A stretch of DNA of 64,000 nucleotides, from positions 1,612,001 through 1,676,000 of the forward strand of contig NW_027476096.1 in assembly GCF_051020955.1 (NCBI RefSeq). Direction: 5' to 3'. The translations under genes were made by a program, and so were the position numbers. Positions 12,201 to 26,100 of the stretch are shown piece after piece; position 1 is the stretch's first letter; each line of letters starts with the position of its first letter. The notes beneath the pieces were generated by a model that ran no database searches, had not been told where the DNA came from, and saw nothing but the letters and a program-made list of their open reading frames with translations. The stretch comes from Megalopta genalis (taxonomy: Eukaryota > Arthropoda > Insecta > Hymenoptera > Halictidae).

Positions 12201-12787
12201 TTTTCAATTTACATCCTCTTGTTGATTCCAGTTGCTAGTATCAAGTCCACCACAGTGCACGTTTAAAATACCGCCGTCTTTAATAAGTTTCGAAGTTAAA
12301 TTAATAATTTCCTACAGCTTCTTCCTCTTGTGGATCCCGATGATATAACAAATATCGGATCGTCCATAACTAACGAACTCTCTCATGCGCCTTTGTCTTA
12401 GAGACCTCGGTTTGTAACACTGTATTTTCATAGTCAAATAATAACTTTAACTCCTTAAGACTTATAAAATGCGGAAACCAATTTTTTAAATTTCTAATAA
12501 TGATTTGATGTACTTCCGCTTTGACGTAGTTGGAAAACTTTCGAGACATGTGGCAAATAAAGATGAAACAAATACAATAATAATACTTTTCAAAATAACA
12601 AAATAAACTATTATATTCACAAAACTCGTCTAAATTACAGAAAAACGATAATATCATCGACTTCTTACATACAATTTTTTATATAAGCTATAATACATAG
12701 AGATATTTTTTAATTTCGAATGTTTCATACTTTTACATTTTTCTTAAAGAATTATTTACCACGAACTGATCACAGGAATTGCAGTAC
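12201..12787. other. No gene recognised
   Basis: A 95-codon minus-strand frame at 12370-12657 is rich in F, I, Y and C as expected of AT-rich noncoding DNA. No known motif. Confidence 0.25.
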
Positions 12788-12886
12788 AGTAATTAAATCA
12801 GTGTACAGATATTGACACATAGTAATTAGATCAGTGTACAGAAATTGAAACGCAGTAACTAGATCAGTGTACAGGAATTGAAACAC
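12788..12886. repeat. 33-bp tandem repeat, three units plus partial
   Basis: Units start at 12788, 12821 and 12854 (AGTAATTAGATCAGTGTACA core followed by RRAATTGAMAC...), each 33 bp with a few differences; a partial unit precedes them from about 12768. Minisatellite. Confidence 0.9.
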
Positions 12887-13599
12887 AGCTAGTAGGAAAG
12901 GCTCGGTAACTGACATACAGTAATCATGTAATTAATAATGTAACTGACACTTTTCGTCTTTTTAGAGCACAGTAATTTGATTCGTTACATATTTTACATT
13001 CTTTAGATATTCCAGTTATGAAAAAATTCGTACTTATATAATAGACATCACCATATAATTTAAATGTTTTAATAACTGTGATATGGGTAAAGAAAAAGTT
13101 ATTTAATTTATCAAAAACTTTGGTCATCACATTAAGGGACGGAATAATTGACATTACCCTTCATTTTTATGTGGTGTTCCTAACATACAGAAAGTTAGCG
13201 ACTGAAAAAGAGAGAGCGACTAAATGTCTGTAAAAGGACTCATGTCAGCTCAGTCCTTTAAATTCAAAATTTAATATTCTTTATTTGTGGTATGACAATA
13301 ATTTGTGTATATTTTCTATTTATGTGTATAATGGTCTTAAATAGGGCTTTTTTAAGAAAAATATTTGACCACTCTCGAACTGCCCATTGCGATACTGATA
13401 CGTCAAAACGAAGTATCTGAAACTATTGCAAGTTCCTTGAAATACATATACATATGCCTATGTTTCTTCCATGTACGCGTTGTAGGGCCTCAGTTACAGT
13501 AGGCAACAATGCTTAGAGGAATAAACTTTTTCAAGAAAAAGTTTCGTCCAAAGCAAAGATAGTTGTAAACATTTCTTAGAACAAGATCTTTTTACAACG
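12887..13599. other. No gene recognised
   Basis: AT-rich DNA with no recognisable gene; the region becomes sharply purine-rich after about 13590. Confidence 0.25.
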
Positions 13600-13898
13600 C
13601 TCAAAATTGAAATTGGGAAAAAGCAAATAGGTAGATGAAGAAAAAGTAGAAAATAGAAGAAGTAGAGTGAAAGAGGAGAAAAAGGTATGAGAAAGAAAAA
13701 AAAGAGGAGTGCAGAGTAAGGGAAAGTGAGAGACGAAGAAAGTGAGGATAGGTGCAGTAGGCGAGAAACGTGGTAAGGTGATAAAGCAGAATGCAGCAAG
13801 TAAGGAAGCCATCTACCGGGAAGATAAGATAGTAGAGCGGATGAGGTAGAGAGGTCGGTAAAGTAGATGCGAAAGATCATAAAGGATAGAAAGTAAAA

Positions 13899-13941
<43 letters not shown>

Positions 13942-16340
13942 GCAGACTCGAATGGAGGGGAGGGGAGAGAGTTAAGAGTTTGTAGGGGTTGGACTGATTA
14001 GGCAAATTAGGGGATAAAAGAGCAAAGAGAGGATGGGCAAAGAGGGCAAAGAGGTGGATAAAAGAGAGGAAGAAGAAGAAATATTTAAAAGGAATCGTCT
14101 GTTGGAGAGAACTCCAACCAAAGGAAAAAGAATAAAAGCAGAAATAGAAAGAGATGGAACAGAAAGGAATGAGTGAAAGGTAGAAATTAAAGAAATAATA
14201 AGAAAAGAGGAGAGGGAGATTCTTAGGGAAGAAGTTAAGCTAGCCATAAGGAAAGGGATAAGGGTGAGTATGGAAGGGATAAGAGATGTGATGGATAGTC
14301 TGGAAGAGAGTAAGAAGGATTTGTGAGAAGGGAGGTGTGGAAGCTATGAGGGCAGATAAAAATGGTTAGAGAAGAGATGGCTAAGGAAAAGGAAAGGATA
14401 AACAAGAAGATGGAAGAATTAAGTAAAAGAGGAAAGGAATTAGGAAGTATAGGGTAAAGAGTAAATTAGAAAAAAAATAAAGAAAATGGGAACAGAATAG
14501 CAGGGGAAAGAGAATTATGCAGAAGATTAAGAAAAATGGAAATCAAGTAAGAGAAGAGAAACAGAGACGAAAGGAAAATGAATATAATTATTAGGGTATT
14601 AAAATAAAAGAAGGAGGGGATAGAAGGGAGGAGGGAAAAGGGACATTACAAGGAATTGAGAGTAATGATTCTGGAGAAAATATTGGAAGCAGAGATAGAA
14701 GAAAGAAAGATAATCCCGGAGACTCAAACAGGATTTAGGAGAGGAAGGGGGGCGAAGTAGAATATATTTGCGGTTAACTATTTAGTAAATAGAAAGGTAG
14801 CGTGGTAGGGTGATTTGTAGATTTTAAAGCGACTTTCGACAGTGTAGATAGTAACAAGATATGGGCAGCGATGAAGGAAAAAGAGATGAGTGACAGGTTA
14901 GTGAAAAGTGTCAAAGAAGTTTACATGGAGACAGCGGCGAAGGTGAGAATGGGATAGGAGACAGGAGAGAAATTCTGGTTAGGAAGAAGAGTAAGACAGG
15001 GTTGCGCAAAGCTCCAAAACTATTTGTACTATTGATAGCTGACAAGGATGGGAGAGTGAGGGAAAAGAAAAGTGGGTTATAGAGATATAAGGGAACAAGA
15101 TTTACACTCTACAATACGCAGATATGGTGCTGCTCGCGAAGACAGAGGCAGGAATAGTGCTCATAAACAAGGAATTCAGAAAGTATGTGGAACAGAAGGG
15201 ATTAGAAGTGAATAGAGAAAAGACTAAGGTTATCAAATTCGTCAAGAAAAAAGGAATGAAAAGGAAATTGAAGTAGGGGGGAGGAGAAGTAGAGAAAGTG
15301 GAAGAAATGGAATATTTTGGATATCGGTTTAAAAGAAATGGGTAAAAAGAGGAGGAAATAGAGGGAAGATGAGTGCGGTGTGGGAAAAAGATATTTTAAG
15401 AATGATGTGAAGAGGAGAGTTTGGTTATTATTAACCTTAATGTGGCCTGTGATAGCATATGGAGCAGAAGTGTGAGGATGGGCAGAGAGAGAAAGGATAG
15501 AATCGATGCAGGAAAAGTATTTAAGATGAGTAATGGGGAAGATTTAGAGAAGAATTGGAAAGAGAGAAAATGATGAAAAGAAGCGCAAGGGGAGGTCCTG
15601 GGAGTTTAAAGACAGATTGCGAGGAGGGGAAGAATGCAAAATAGCAAGAGAATGTTTTAAAGAGATAGAAGCAAGAACAAGAAGAGGAATGAAAAAATGG
15701 AAAAGGGGAAGAAGAAAGGAAGAAGTACATAGAGAGTAGAGGAAACAGAAAAATGCTAGAGGATGAGAGAAAGGAAACAAGAGAAGTGGAATGGGAAAAG
15801 ATTGAGAAGAGGTAGGCGGAAATACAGGAGAATTAGAATTGGAGAAAAGCGAAAGAAGTGGAATACAATAAGTGGTTTGTAAAGATAAGAGAAGGGCAAA
15901 TACAGGAATATAAGAGCAAAGGATTGAAGGAATAAAAGATGGAAAAAACTGCAAAATTCAGATTAGGAAACAAAATGAAGGGAGGAAGGTATTGAAAAAC
16001 AGAAGAGAATAGGAAATGCAGAGTATGTGGAGTAGGAATAGAGGCGTGGGGGCATATACTATGGTATTGTTTTGAATGGAAAGAAGAAGAAGAGAGTTTT
16101 ATGAAGTGATTAAAAAAATTTTGGCAGGAGGTGGCAGCGGGGAGGAGTAGATTAAAAGTCTAGAGGAAGAAAGAAGTAGGTAGATTTAATACTAAAAATA
16201 AGATAATTTTAAGATAATTCTAATTTATAATAGCATAAAATAATAAGTAAGCAAAATAAGGAAACAGAAGTATTGGTAGAAGAAGGACGGAGGTGCCATG
16301 TAACTCGTATGGGATCATTAAATAAATTCTACTACTATTA
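13600..16340 (+). pseudogene. Decayed non-LTR retrotransposon (LINE)
   Basis: About 2.7 kb of strongly purine-rich plus strand. Translating with many stops and shifts, fragments of a reverse transcriptase are readable in order: a region with IIPETQTGFRRGRG (about 14710-14750), an FDSVD-like block (14825-14850), RQGC (14995-15005), the catalytic Y-A-D-like box at about 15113-15130 (LQYADMVLLAK, one D of the YADD lost), then an ERERIESMQEKYLR region typical of LINE C-terminal parts of ants and bees. The 3' end is near 16340 (ATTAAATAAATTCTACTACTATTA). The 5' 1 kb is K/E-rich low-complexity coding. No intact frame, so dead. Confidence 0.75.
13901..13938. repeat. (GA)n microsatellite
   Basis: Uninterrupted GA dinucleotides, about 19 units, inside the purine-rich LINE remnant. 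Confidence 0.95.
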
Positions 16341-17098
16341 GATATTATTTTAAGGATTATATCTTGGTAAAGAAACAATGAGAGTTTTGCTTAAAGCAAA
16401 TTCACGTAGTAGCGATTTAATTTGTCACATTTGAGATAAGAATATAACGAAATAATTAATTATTTGAAACTGCTATCATTTCAAATAGATCGATGTTTTT
16501 ATCATTTCCGAATAACAACAATGAGTGCATCAGTCCGAAATTAATTATTTCAAATAGTTATTTATTATTTTCATTTTAAATATTATAAAATTTGTCCAGA
16601 TCCCTCGTGGACAAGATTGAAATTAAAATCGTTCACGAACCGTTATTCTTAGATGATCTATCTATCGAATGGCTGGTTCATCGACTGTTCAAATCGGATG
16701 AAAGACAGTGGGAGCCCCCTTAAGCGCCTACACCTCCTAAAGATCAAAAATAATTTTTTAAAAATTTCTAAGTGATAATTGTTATTACCTTCCGATTTGT
16801 TTATACACAAGTATAAACACTTTATCTTTTAAATTCTACAAATTTCATTCATAAAAACAAATATAAATAAATTCATTTAACAAGTATAAAGATGAAAATC
16901 GGAAATGCTTCTGAAATTGTAATGAATTAACATTTGCATGCACATAAATTTAAGACATACATTGAAACAAAGAAATGTGCCATTAATTTAAGCGTGAATT
17001 ATTGGTCAAATGAATCGTCAAAAAACTAATTAGAAATTGAGTAGAAATGCTATAAGTAATTTTCAATAAGTTTTAGTATATTTAAATATTATTTTCAG
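16341..17098. other. Upstream DNA of the P450, no gene
   Basis: AT-rich. It ends in a good splice acceptor (TTTAAATATTATTTTCAG, AG at 17097-17098) 12 bp before the P450 start codon. Confidence 0.4.
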
Positions 17099-17110
17099 GA
17101 AGCTACTATC

Positions 17111-20100
17111 ATGGCTGATTGTCTCCAAATACTCAGCGCCATTGCGTTGGTATCCATTGCTGTCTATTATTACTTAACATCATCCTTCGATTTTTGGAAA
17201 AGTAGAGGTGTACCTGGACCTGAGCCAATACCTGTATTTGGCAATATAAAAGATGTTTTCTTCAGAAAAAAACATCTTGGCATCTATATAAAGCAGCTAT
17301 ATGAAAAATACAAAAATGAGCCTCTTATTGGAATCTTTCTAAGAGGAAGTCCTAATGTTGTCGTATGTGACATGGATCTCATTAAAGATGTTCTCATCAA
17401 AGATTTTTCTGTTTTCGATGATCGTGGAGTCGTTATTAATGAGAAGGTAGGCATAACCTTCTTAAATTTAATTTTTTACTAGAAAATTTAGAAACGCATC
17501 TGGATATCAGACGTGTTCTACGTCTGAAGAAACATTATTCATACAGAAGGGAATTGTATCTAATTATATTTGGGAAAATTGTTGGGTAAATTACCTGCCT
17601 CTTTTTTTAATGTTATTAATAAAAATAATACACACGTCTAAAATTGTTATAAAAATAGTCACTATCAATGTGATCTCTTAAAGCTGGCTCACAAGTCACC
17701 TTGTCCTTTGAAAGATGCGCAAGAATTTCTTTCACTACCTGGAATTCCCGCAATGCGATTTTATTAGAACCAGAAATAAAATAAAGAATAAATTCATCTC
17801 AACGGGAATACTTAATAATTTTCGACTTTATCAATCTTGCAACAGTGCACGGTTTACAGTCCGGAGGTTGACGAAAATATCTTGTAGACGTAGACAATCC
17901 AGTAATATACATATATCTACAGTTAGTCAAAAAAGTCTCCATATACATACCTTTTAAAATGGAATAACTTTTTTAAAACTACACTAAATGACTTGCACTT
18001 TTTTAGATGATAGCGATAATTTTAATAAAAATGTTGTTTATTCTTTTAAACAATTCCAATGGAATTTAAATGATTCCATGACCGAACAGAATTCAATGAA
18101 TAATTTGCAAAGCTATTTCATTTATAAATAACCCCGTTAAAGAACGCAGTTCAGCCGTGACACCGAGTCTTTTCAATAATTCTAGTTCGCGATCTTTTTT
18201 CGATTGAAATAGTCTATTATGATTTTAAAAAGATATAGCTAAGATTGATACACACACACACAAGGTAAAATAGATTCGGCCATTGAATGAAACTATTCAA
18301 ACATTTTTGTCCGAAACAGTGATTTCAAGAATACTTTTCTTCTGAGATAATCAGCTGTTACGAGACTCGTACAATTGTCATAGAAGAAATATAAATCCAT
18401 TAAAAAGGACCATGTTGACTTTGATATGACCTTGATCATTACATAGAATGAAATTTGGTACATCCACATCTTTGCTAGGACATTTATTTACAAAATGATT
18501 TCTTCCTTGGTGTTTACATTTCCCCATACAGCTGTTCCACTGTAGCAGCTAGTAAGGGAGGAATGTAAGCACAAAGGTGTGAAAAGGTGTACTCGCAGCA
18601 TATATTGAAAATAAAAGATCTCAATAATATCATGGCTATAGGTGGAACCATTATCGCAAAACATCTTCAGTTTAGAAGCAAAGAGATGGCGGCCACTACG
18701 AACAAGGCTCTCGCCAGTTTTTACATCTGGAAAACTCAAGGAAATGTTTCACTTGATAATGGAATGCTCCGAGCAATTAGAGAAATATTTAGAGAAACTA
18801 GAAGAAAAAGGGCAGCCAATAGAGTGCCGCGAAGTAGCAGCAAAATTCACGACTGACGTTATCGGTAGTTGTGCTTTTGGGATCAACATGAACTCAATAT
18901 CCGATGAAGAAAGTGAATTTCGACGAATGGGAAAGACGGTTTTCTCAACATCGCTATTGAATATCTTAAAGGTGACATTCCGAGAAAGTCTGCCGAAATT
19001 ATACTTCTTTATTATGTCTCTACAACCGTATCCGAAATTTACTTCATTTTTCATTCGAGTTGTATCGGACACTATCAAGTACAGAGAAGAAAATAACGTG
19101 ATTAGGCCAGATTTCGTGAACATGCTGATAGAATTAAAGAACCACCCAGAGAAGTTACAAGATATTGGTAAGTTTTTATTTTCATTACAACTGTTATATG
19201 TATGTATTTATGCTTGCATGGAACTATGTGTATACGCCATGTTTTTTTAAAAACTGAGTTTACGTCTTGACCAGCAAGAAAAATTATCCACATGAGATTA
19301 CCATATCAAAGGATTTAAGATAACCTACAAAACTGAGGAATATATGCAAAGTGAATAATTTAATCATCTAAACACCGAACTGTTATTATTACATAAGAGA
19401 CGCATTTTGGACTAACATTGTCTGGTGTCAAGCCATGTGTACAATGTAATGATCAGCTTCTTAATATTTCGTTTCTTATTGAGAAACGAGGTTTCTGTAA
19501 CGTAGGGTGTATCATGAGGTGTGATATTTGAACTTGCGATTGGAAAGCGTACAGAATACTGACCGCATATAATACTGTTAACGTATACAAAATGTTAGTT
19601 TTTGCAATAACTGAGCTGTAGAATACAGGATGTTTTATATTTTGGTTAGATCATTCAGTAGACCACTTAAACAGAACTCTCAGTCCTACAGCCATGTTTC
19701 AAGTTGCTATCTCTTGGTCAAGGATAATTATAATGAAAAGTTATGAAAATATTAATGACTTTTCTATGGGGCACAACACTTACAATATTTTCAAAGAAGC
19801 TATCATTGCATCACATTTATATCTTTACAATAGTAATGTTTTATTATAGTTATAAACGTGTAATTTTTTAGAATTTTTGAAGGGCGCACACTTGTTCAAG
19901 AAACTCAAAAACCATCGAAAATACGAAACAAAGCATTATTTAAATTGAAGTTTGTAACATACAGGTTTTATATTATTTGTAAGTAAGATGTTGTTACATA
20001 TGGAGAGGTCGACAAGTTCAGTCGATTGTCATTTCGACGAGTCATCTGCGAGTTCACAATTCCGTGTACAGAATACAACAATTCGTGGAATGAATATATG

Positions 20101-23100
20101 AATATATGCATATATGACTATATGAATATATAAATATATAATATATATTAAAATATCAATTTAATTTTTCTTTTCATCAACGAAGTATTCATCTCCGTGC
20201 TGCATTTTCATTCAGTACTGATTTGGTTAGTTTATTCTTCTTGACAAGATTAAATATCTCGAAAATTTCAATCTCTCTACTTTTTATACAGAAAATACTT
20301 TCCTTACACCTTATCTATTATAATACCTATATTACCTATTATAATGTACCCACTATAAGTGGGTACCTAGAAAATTGGAGGAGGTCATACTGACATATAT
20401 CCCATCACAGACGTGTGGGGGTATACACAGGATTCATTATAGCGGTAGTAAAAGTTTTTCATTAAAATATCAGAAACTTCAAAATTGCATGAAACTAAAA
20501 TTTTATATTTCGTGTCCTCCGCTTTCCTACATCTCCTTTAAATATTTGTCTTTGACGACTGCAGAATCCCTGCAGAAGTTTATGCGAGTAGTAAATAACA
20601 AATGATTTAATAGCTTCATTCGAATTCAATTAAATAGCCGATGATCTATTTCAGAAATAACGGACAACTTGTTGACTGCGCAAGCGATGGTCTTCTTTGC
20701 AGCTGGCTTCGAAACATCGTCGACTACTATCTGTCACGCTCTTTATGAAATGGCGCTGAATCAGCAGATACAAGATAAATTGCGTGTGGAAATTAAACAG
20801 TTTAGTACAAAGAACAATAGCTCCTTCAAGTATGATGATGTAAAAGAAATGAAATATTTAGACAAAATTTTCAAAGGTACGAATACACATACATTTATTG
20901 ATAATATAAATATTAGATTGTTGCATAATTTCGGTTGTATTTTCGGATAAACTACCAGAACATTGCGAACAATTCAGACATTTTTTTGGTCACCCAGAAG
21001 TCTAGATCTTAATTCTCTTGGACTTTAGATTAATTTCACATATAATTTTCAATGAAAGAGGAAAAAAATAAATTTTTGGTAATTTTTTTAAGAATAATTC
21101 ATGCTTTATTAGGAATTGGTTTCTCAGGTTTTATTGTATGTGCCCACCATATGTTTATAGTAGGCCTAGATGTTGTTATTCGAGCTTATTTTACATTAGC
21201 AACAATAATTATTGCTGGTCCAACTGGAATTAAAGTTTTTAGTTGATTAGCTATTTATTGCGAATCAAAAATTTATTTAAACCCCTCGATTACTTGATCA
21301 TTAGGATTCATTTCCTTATTTACAATAGGAGGTTTAACAGGTATTATACTTTTCAATTCATCCATTGATATTATTCTTCATGATACATATTATGTTATTA
21401 GTCACTTCCATTATGTTTTATCTATAGGAGCAGTCTTTGCTATTATTGCTGGATTAGTTCACTAATCCCCAATTTTTACCGGATTAACTCTAAACAAAAA
21501 ACTATTAAACTTCCAATTTATCATACTATTCATTGGAGAATATTTCCACAATATTTTCTAGGATTAATAGGAATATCATGACGATATTCAGATATTCAGA
21601 TTACATTAATGCATACTATTGTTAAAGTATTATCTCATATATTAGTTCACTTTCTCTTTACAATTTCATTCAATAGTATAATTTTACTCATTTTTATTAT
21701 CTTGGGAAGTTTTATTATAAAACGAATAATTATGTTTAAATATAGCCATTCATCATTAGAATAATTCAATAATTACCCTTCATTAAATCACTCCTACTAC
21801 GAAATTCCTATTATTTTAATTAAGTTTTAATGTGGCAGAAATTAGTGCAATTCATTTTCATGAATTTTCATATAACAAATTGCTACATGAAAAATATTAT
21901 CATTTCAAGATGCGAACTCTCCTTTCGCTGACAATTTAATTTATTTTCATAACTTTACAATAATTACTGCATCAATAATTATTATATTAACTTTATATAT
22001 CATAATTTTTATTTCAAACAACAAATTTTTTAATTTAAAATTATAAAAAAGCAATAATATTGAAATTTTATGAACAATCACCTGTATAATTATACTATAA
22101 ATTATTTCTATGCTTTCATTAAAAACCTCATATTTTATTGATGAATTATGAAACCCAACTAACTACACATTAAAATCTATTGGACATCAATGATACTGAA
22201 ATTATGAATATCCTGAATTTAATAATATTATATTTGACTCATATATAATTAGAGATATTGAAAATGTTAATCAATTTCGCCTCCTTGATATTGATAATCG
22301 TGCAGGTATCCCATTTAATACTTCTACACGATTATTAATAACATGTATAAATATTATTCACTCATGAACTGTCGCATCATTAGTTATTAAAATAGATGCA
22401 ACAGCAGGACCTATTAATCAAATATCATTAATTGCTTACCAACCAGGATTATTTTTTGGTCAATGCTCAGAAATTTGTGGAGCTTACCATAGATTTATGC
22501 CAATCGTAATTGAAAGAAAAAATGATAATAATTTAATTAATTGAGTTATAAAATTAAACTAAAAAATTAGTTAATCAAATATAACATTAAATCGTCAATT
22601 TAAAATTATTATTATGATATTCACTTCATTTAGTGTCTGAATTGAAAGAAATGGTTTCTTAAACCAATATACAGAGTGTTCCGTAATTTAAAAGCTGAAA
22701 ATGGGGACTACACCAGAGGTCATTTAAAGTAACATTTAAAAAAAATACGAAAGCAATTATGCAGCAATCTAATATAATGATTATGTATAGACGATCTTTT
22801 ATTACAGCGGTGCACGGTGAAATTTACGAGACCCAACTCCACCTTTCTCACAAGCCTGGTATTTGACTAGACAAAAACAAAAATTTAATACAATGGAAAA
22901 GAAAGGAGACAGACGTACATTATTATCTGATACAATAAATATGCAAAGAAAGAAACTTCTATTTTTAGTAATCTTCGTCTTAGTTTTGTAATTGTAGAAC
23001 CAATTTAATTACGTTTTTCGATAAATCCTTTATTATAAATTGTTTATTACTTAATCTAAGAATAACTTAATTAATCCGATTTACAATGTATTCGGATTCA

Positions 23101-26100
23101 TTTTCATCGGAAGAATCCGAGCTATCCTTTGATGATATATAATCATAAAAGAACACACATTTATGAAAATGAAATTTTCTTTATTGTCCGCTTATTTGTA
23201 AAAAAACTAATTCATGCATGTATATCATTATGACATTTAGGTGACCTTGAATACGATAAATCACGTTTTAATAGGAAAATGAAGTGAAACAAATATGAAC
23301 GTGTTTTAATGTAGAAAAACGTACTTCTGTTTTAGGTGATGATCGAAATGACGTGTCCAACGTCGTCTAAAAGTCATGATATTATACATAGATGAATTCG
23401 TTTTTTTGTGAGCTATAATATTGCATTTACGAAAATATACCGTACCATTTAAAAAATCGACAATGACCTTGAAAATTTGACTTAAAAATACTAGAAAAAA
23501 AATTGATTTCACTTTTACATTCGTCCCATGAAATCACGTAATTCTTCACGTGCACATTTTTATCTAACATCAGACATAACAGAGTCATTACGAGCGTTCA
23601 AGATAAAGTAAACACCATATATACGAGATCTTGATTTCGTTATGTATTACACTGTCCGACACGATTTTTGGGTTCCTATAGCCACTCTGAAATTCTTATA
23701 GAGCTTCACTCCCTGAACAAGAATCCGAAAACCGAATTGCTCCAACACCCTCAGTTTTTTAAATAAACGAACTTTTGTACAAACCCAAAATTTTCGACAA
23801 AAATGAGGTATTGCAGGAAAAGTAAAAACGTTAGAAAGTTCTAATTGGTGTTAAAAGATAGAGACGAGTTTCTCGAATATAGTGGCATGGAATTTATTAA
23901 TTGTTTTTGGTCTTAAATATCAATAAATTGATGTCAAAGTTTAAAAAAGTGTCGACGTGCGCAGTTTCTGCGCAATATTTTTGTATTTTTACGAAAAGTT
24001 TTTTGTTCAGCACGAAAACTCTACCCAGAATCGGATTCTGTAGACATTTCTGAAGAAGAAACGGCCCGATAGAAGTGTCGGAACGATTTACATTTTGAAT
24101 AGGTCGAGAAAAATTGTTCGTCGGCAACATGTACACGATGTTTTGCCGCCATGTGCTTCGCTGCTCGCTTCTCTCTGTCCGACAGGGCTGAAGCTATGTG
24201 TAATCAACACCGATGGAGGGATCCAATGGGGCACCCACTTAGCGTGTGGGGCGTGCCATTTTTTTTAGTACTTCAATGTGCTGTCTTCTTTTACATATTT
24301 TTATGGATAATAATCACCAAACTGTGAATCATAAATTAAAAATGGAGAAATAATAAAAGAAAAATAATGAACAAAAACTATTCATTTTATTCTGAATTTG
24401 TTCGAATTACAAGTATATCATGTATACAGTTATCATTTAAATTATAACGATAATTCGATCATGAATAAATAATCATTTTCAAAACGTTAAACTTCTTGAA
24501 ACATATTGTTAAATATATATTTAAATATTTATTTAATTATATGGCGTAGAAGTCAAAATTATACTAGTGTTAGAATACTTTCGTTACCAACTCCAAATAC
24601 TCTGGTGTGATTTTTTGTATGAAATATATCACAGTTTGGTGATTATTATCCACAGAAATATGTAAAAAAGAAACAGAACTAAACAGTACTAAAAAAAATT
24701 AAAATATTATTTACGAAAAGTGGGTGCCCCATTGGATCCCTCGATCGGTGTTGATTACGCGTAGCTTCGGCCCTGTCGGACAGAGAGAAGTGAGCAGCGA
24801 AGCTCATGGCGGCAAAACGTCGTGTACATGTTGCCGTCGAACATTTTCTCGATCTACTCGAAATGTACATCGTTCCGACACTTTTGCCGGGCTGTTTCTT
24901 CTTCAGAAATGTCTACAGAATCCGATCCTGGGTAGAGTTTTCGTGCCGAACAAAAAACTTTTCGTAAAAACAAAAATATTGCGCAGAAACTGCGCACGTG
25001 GACACTTTTTTAAACTTTGACATCAATTTATTGACATCAATTAGAACTTTCTAACGTTTGTACTTTTCATGCAATATCTCATTTTTGTCGAAAATTTTGG
25101 GTTTTTACAAAAGTTCGTTTATTTAAAAAACTGAGGGTGATGGAGCAATTCGGTTTTCGGATTCTTGTTCAGAGAGTGAAGCTCTACAAGAATTTCATAG
25201 TGGCTATAGGAACCCAGAAAAAAGGTTTGATTTTGTCGGAGAGTGTTATCAAAGACACTCCGAAATTGTTTTGATGAAAGATATTTACCGCTTTATTCAC
25301 AAAGTTTTTTGAAATTATCCCGGAAACCAAAGCCGAGTGATAGCGACATGTATTAGGGACAGATGTTATAAATGACGTTCTTGACAACACATGTCAATAT
25401 CAAGCTTATCGGAGTTGGGTCTGTTAAAGTAAATATTTACCAATTTGATAAAAAAAGTCGAGTTAATTATTTAAAAGTAATCAATACCCAAGATTACATC
25501 AACTGTTTAAATAATTATCAAAGTATTTACTTTTTTTTACAACAATGTCAGCTAATTCACATTTTTAGATAATTGAAAATATTGTTAGCTACAAGCGTAT
25601 CAGCCTACTACTTGAAGATGTTATAATTAATTGTTCCAATGTTTTATTATTTATCGGAAAATACAAAATATCTCATATGCGTAACAGCTCCAATTTCTAT
25701 ATGTTTTTTATAGATCTAATATTTCCAGTCATATATTCTTCTTATCGACAGAAACACTGAGGAAGTATCCACCAGGAACTTTGTTGAGGAGAAAATGTAA
25801 TAAGGAGTACACCTTTAGTAATACGAAAGTAACCATTCCAAAAGATACTGGAATATTTGTTCCGGTATACGCGCTTCACCACGACTCCAACATTTATCCA
25901 AATCCAGAAGTTTTTGATCCAGAAAGATTTAACGATGACGCAGTTGCAGCGAGACACCCAATGAGCTTCTTACCTTTTGGAGATGGACCACGAAATTGCA
26001 TTGGTAATTTAACAAAGAAAATTTAATTATACTTTGAATTCAATTTGTGCATGTTTTCATTTTTTTAAGACCGTAGAAGATGTTTTACTACCCTCGTTGA

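Noticed and set aside
13494..15954. Several minus-strand frames rich in L, S, F and P (up to 136 codons)
   Set aside because: They are the complement of the purine-rich LINE remnant; low complexity and no motifs.
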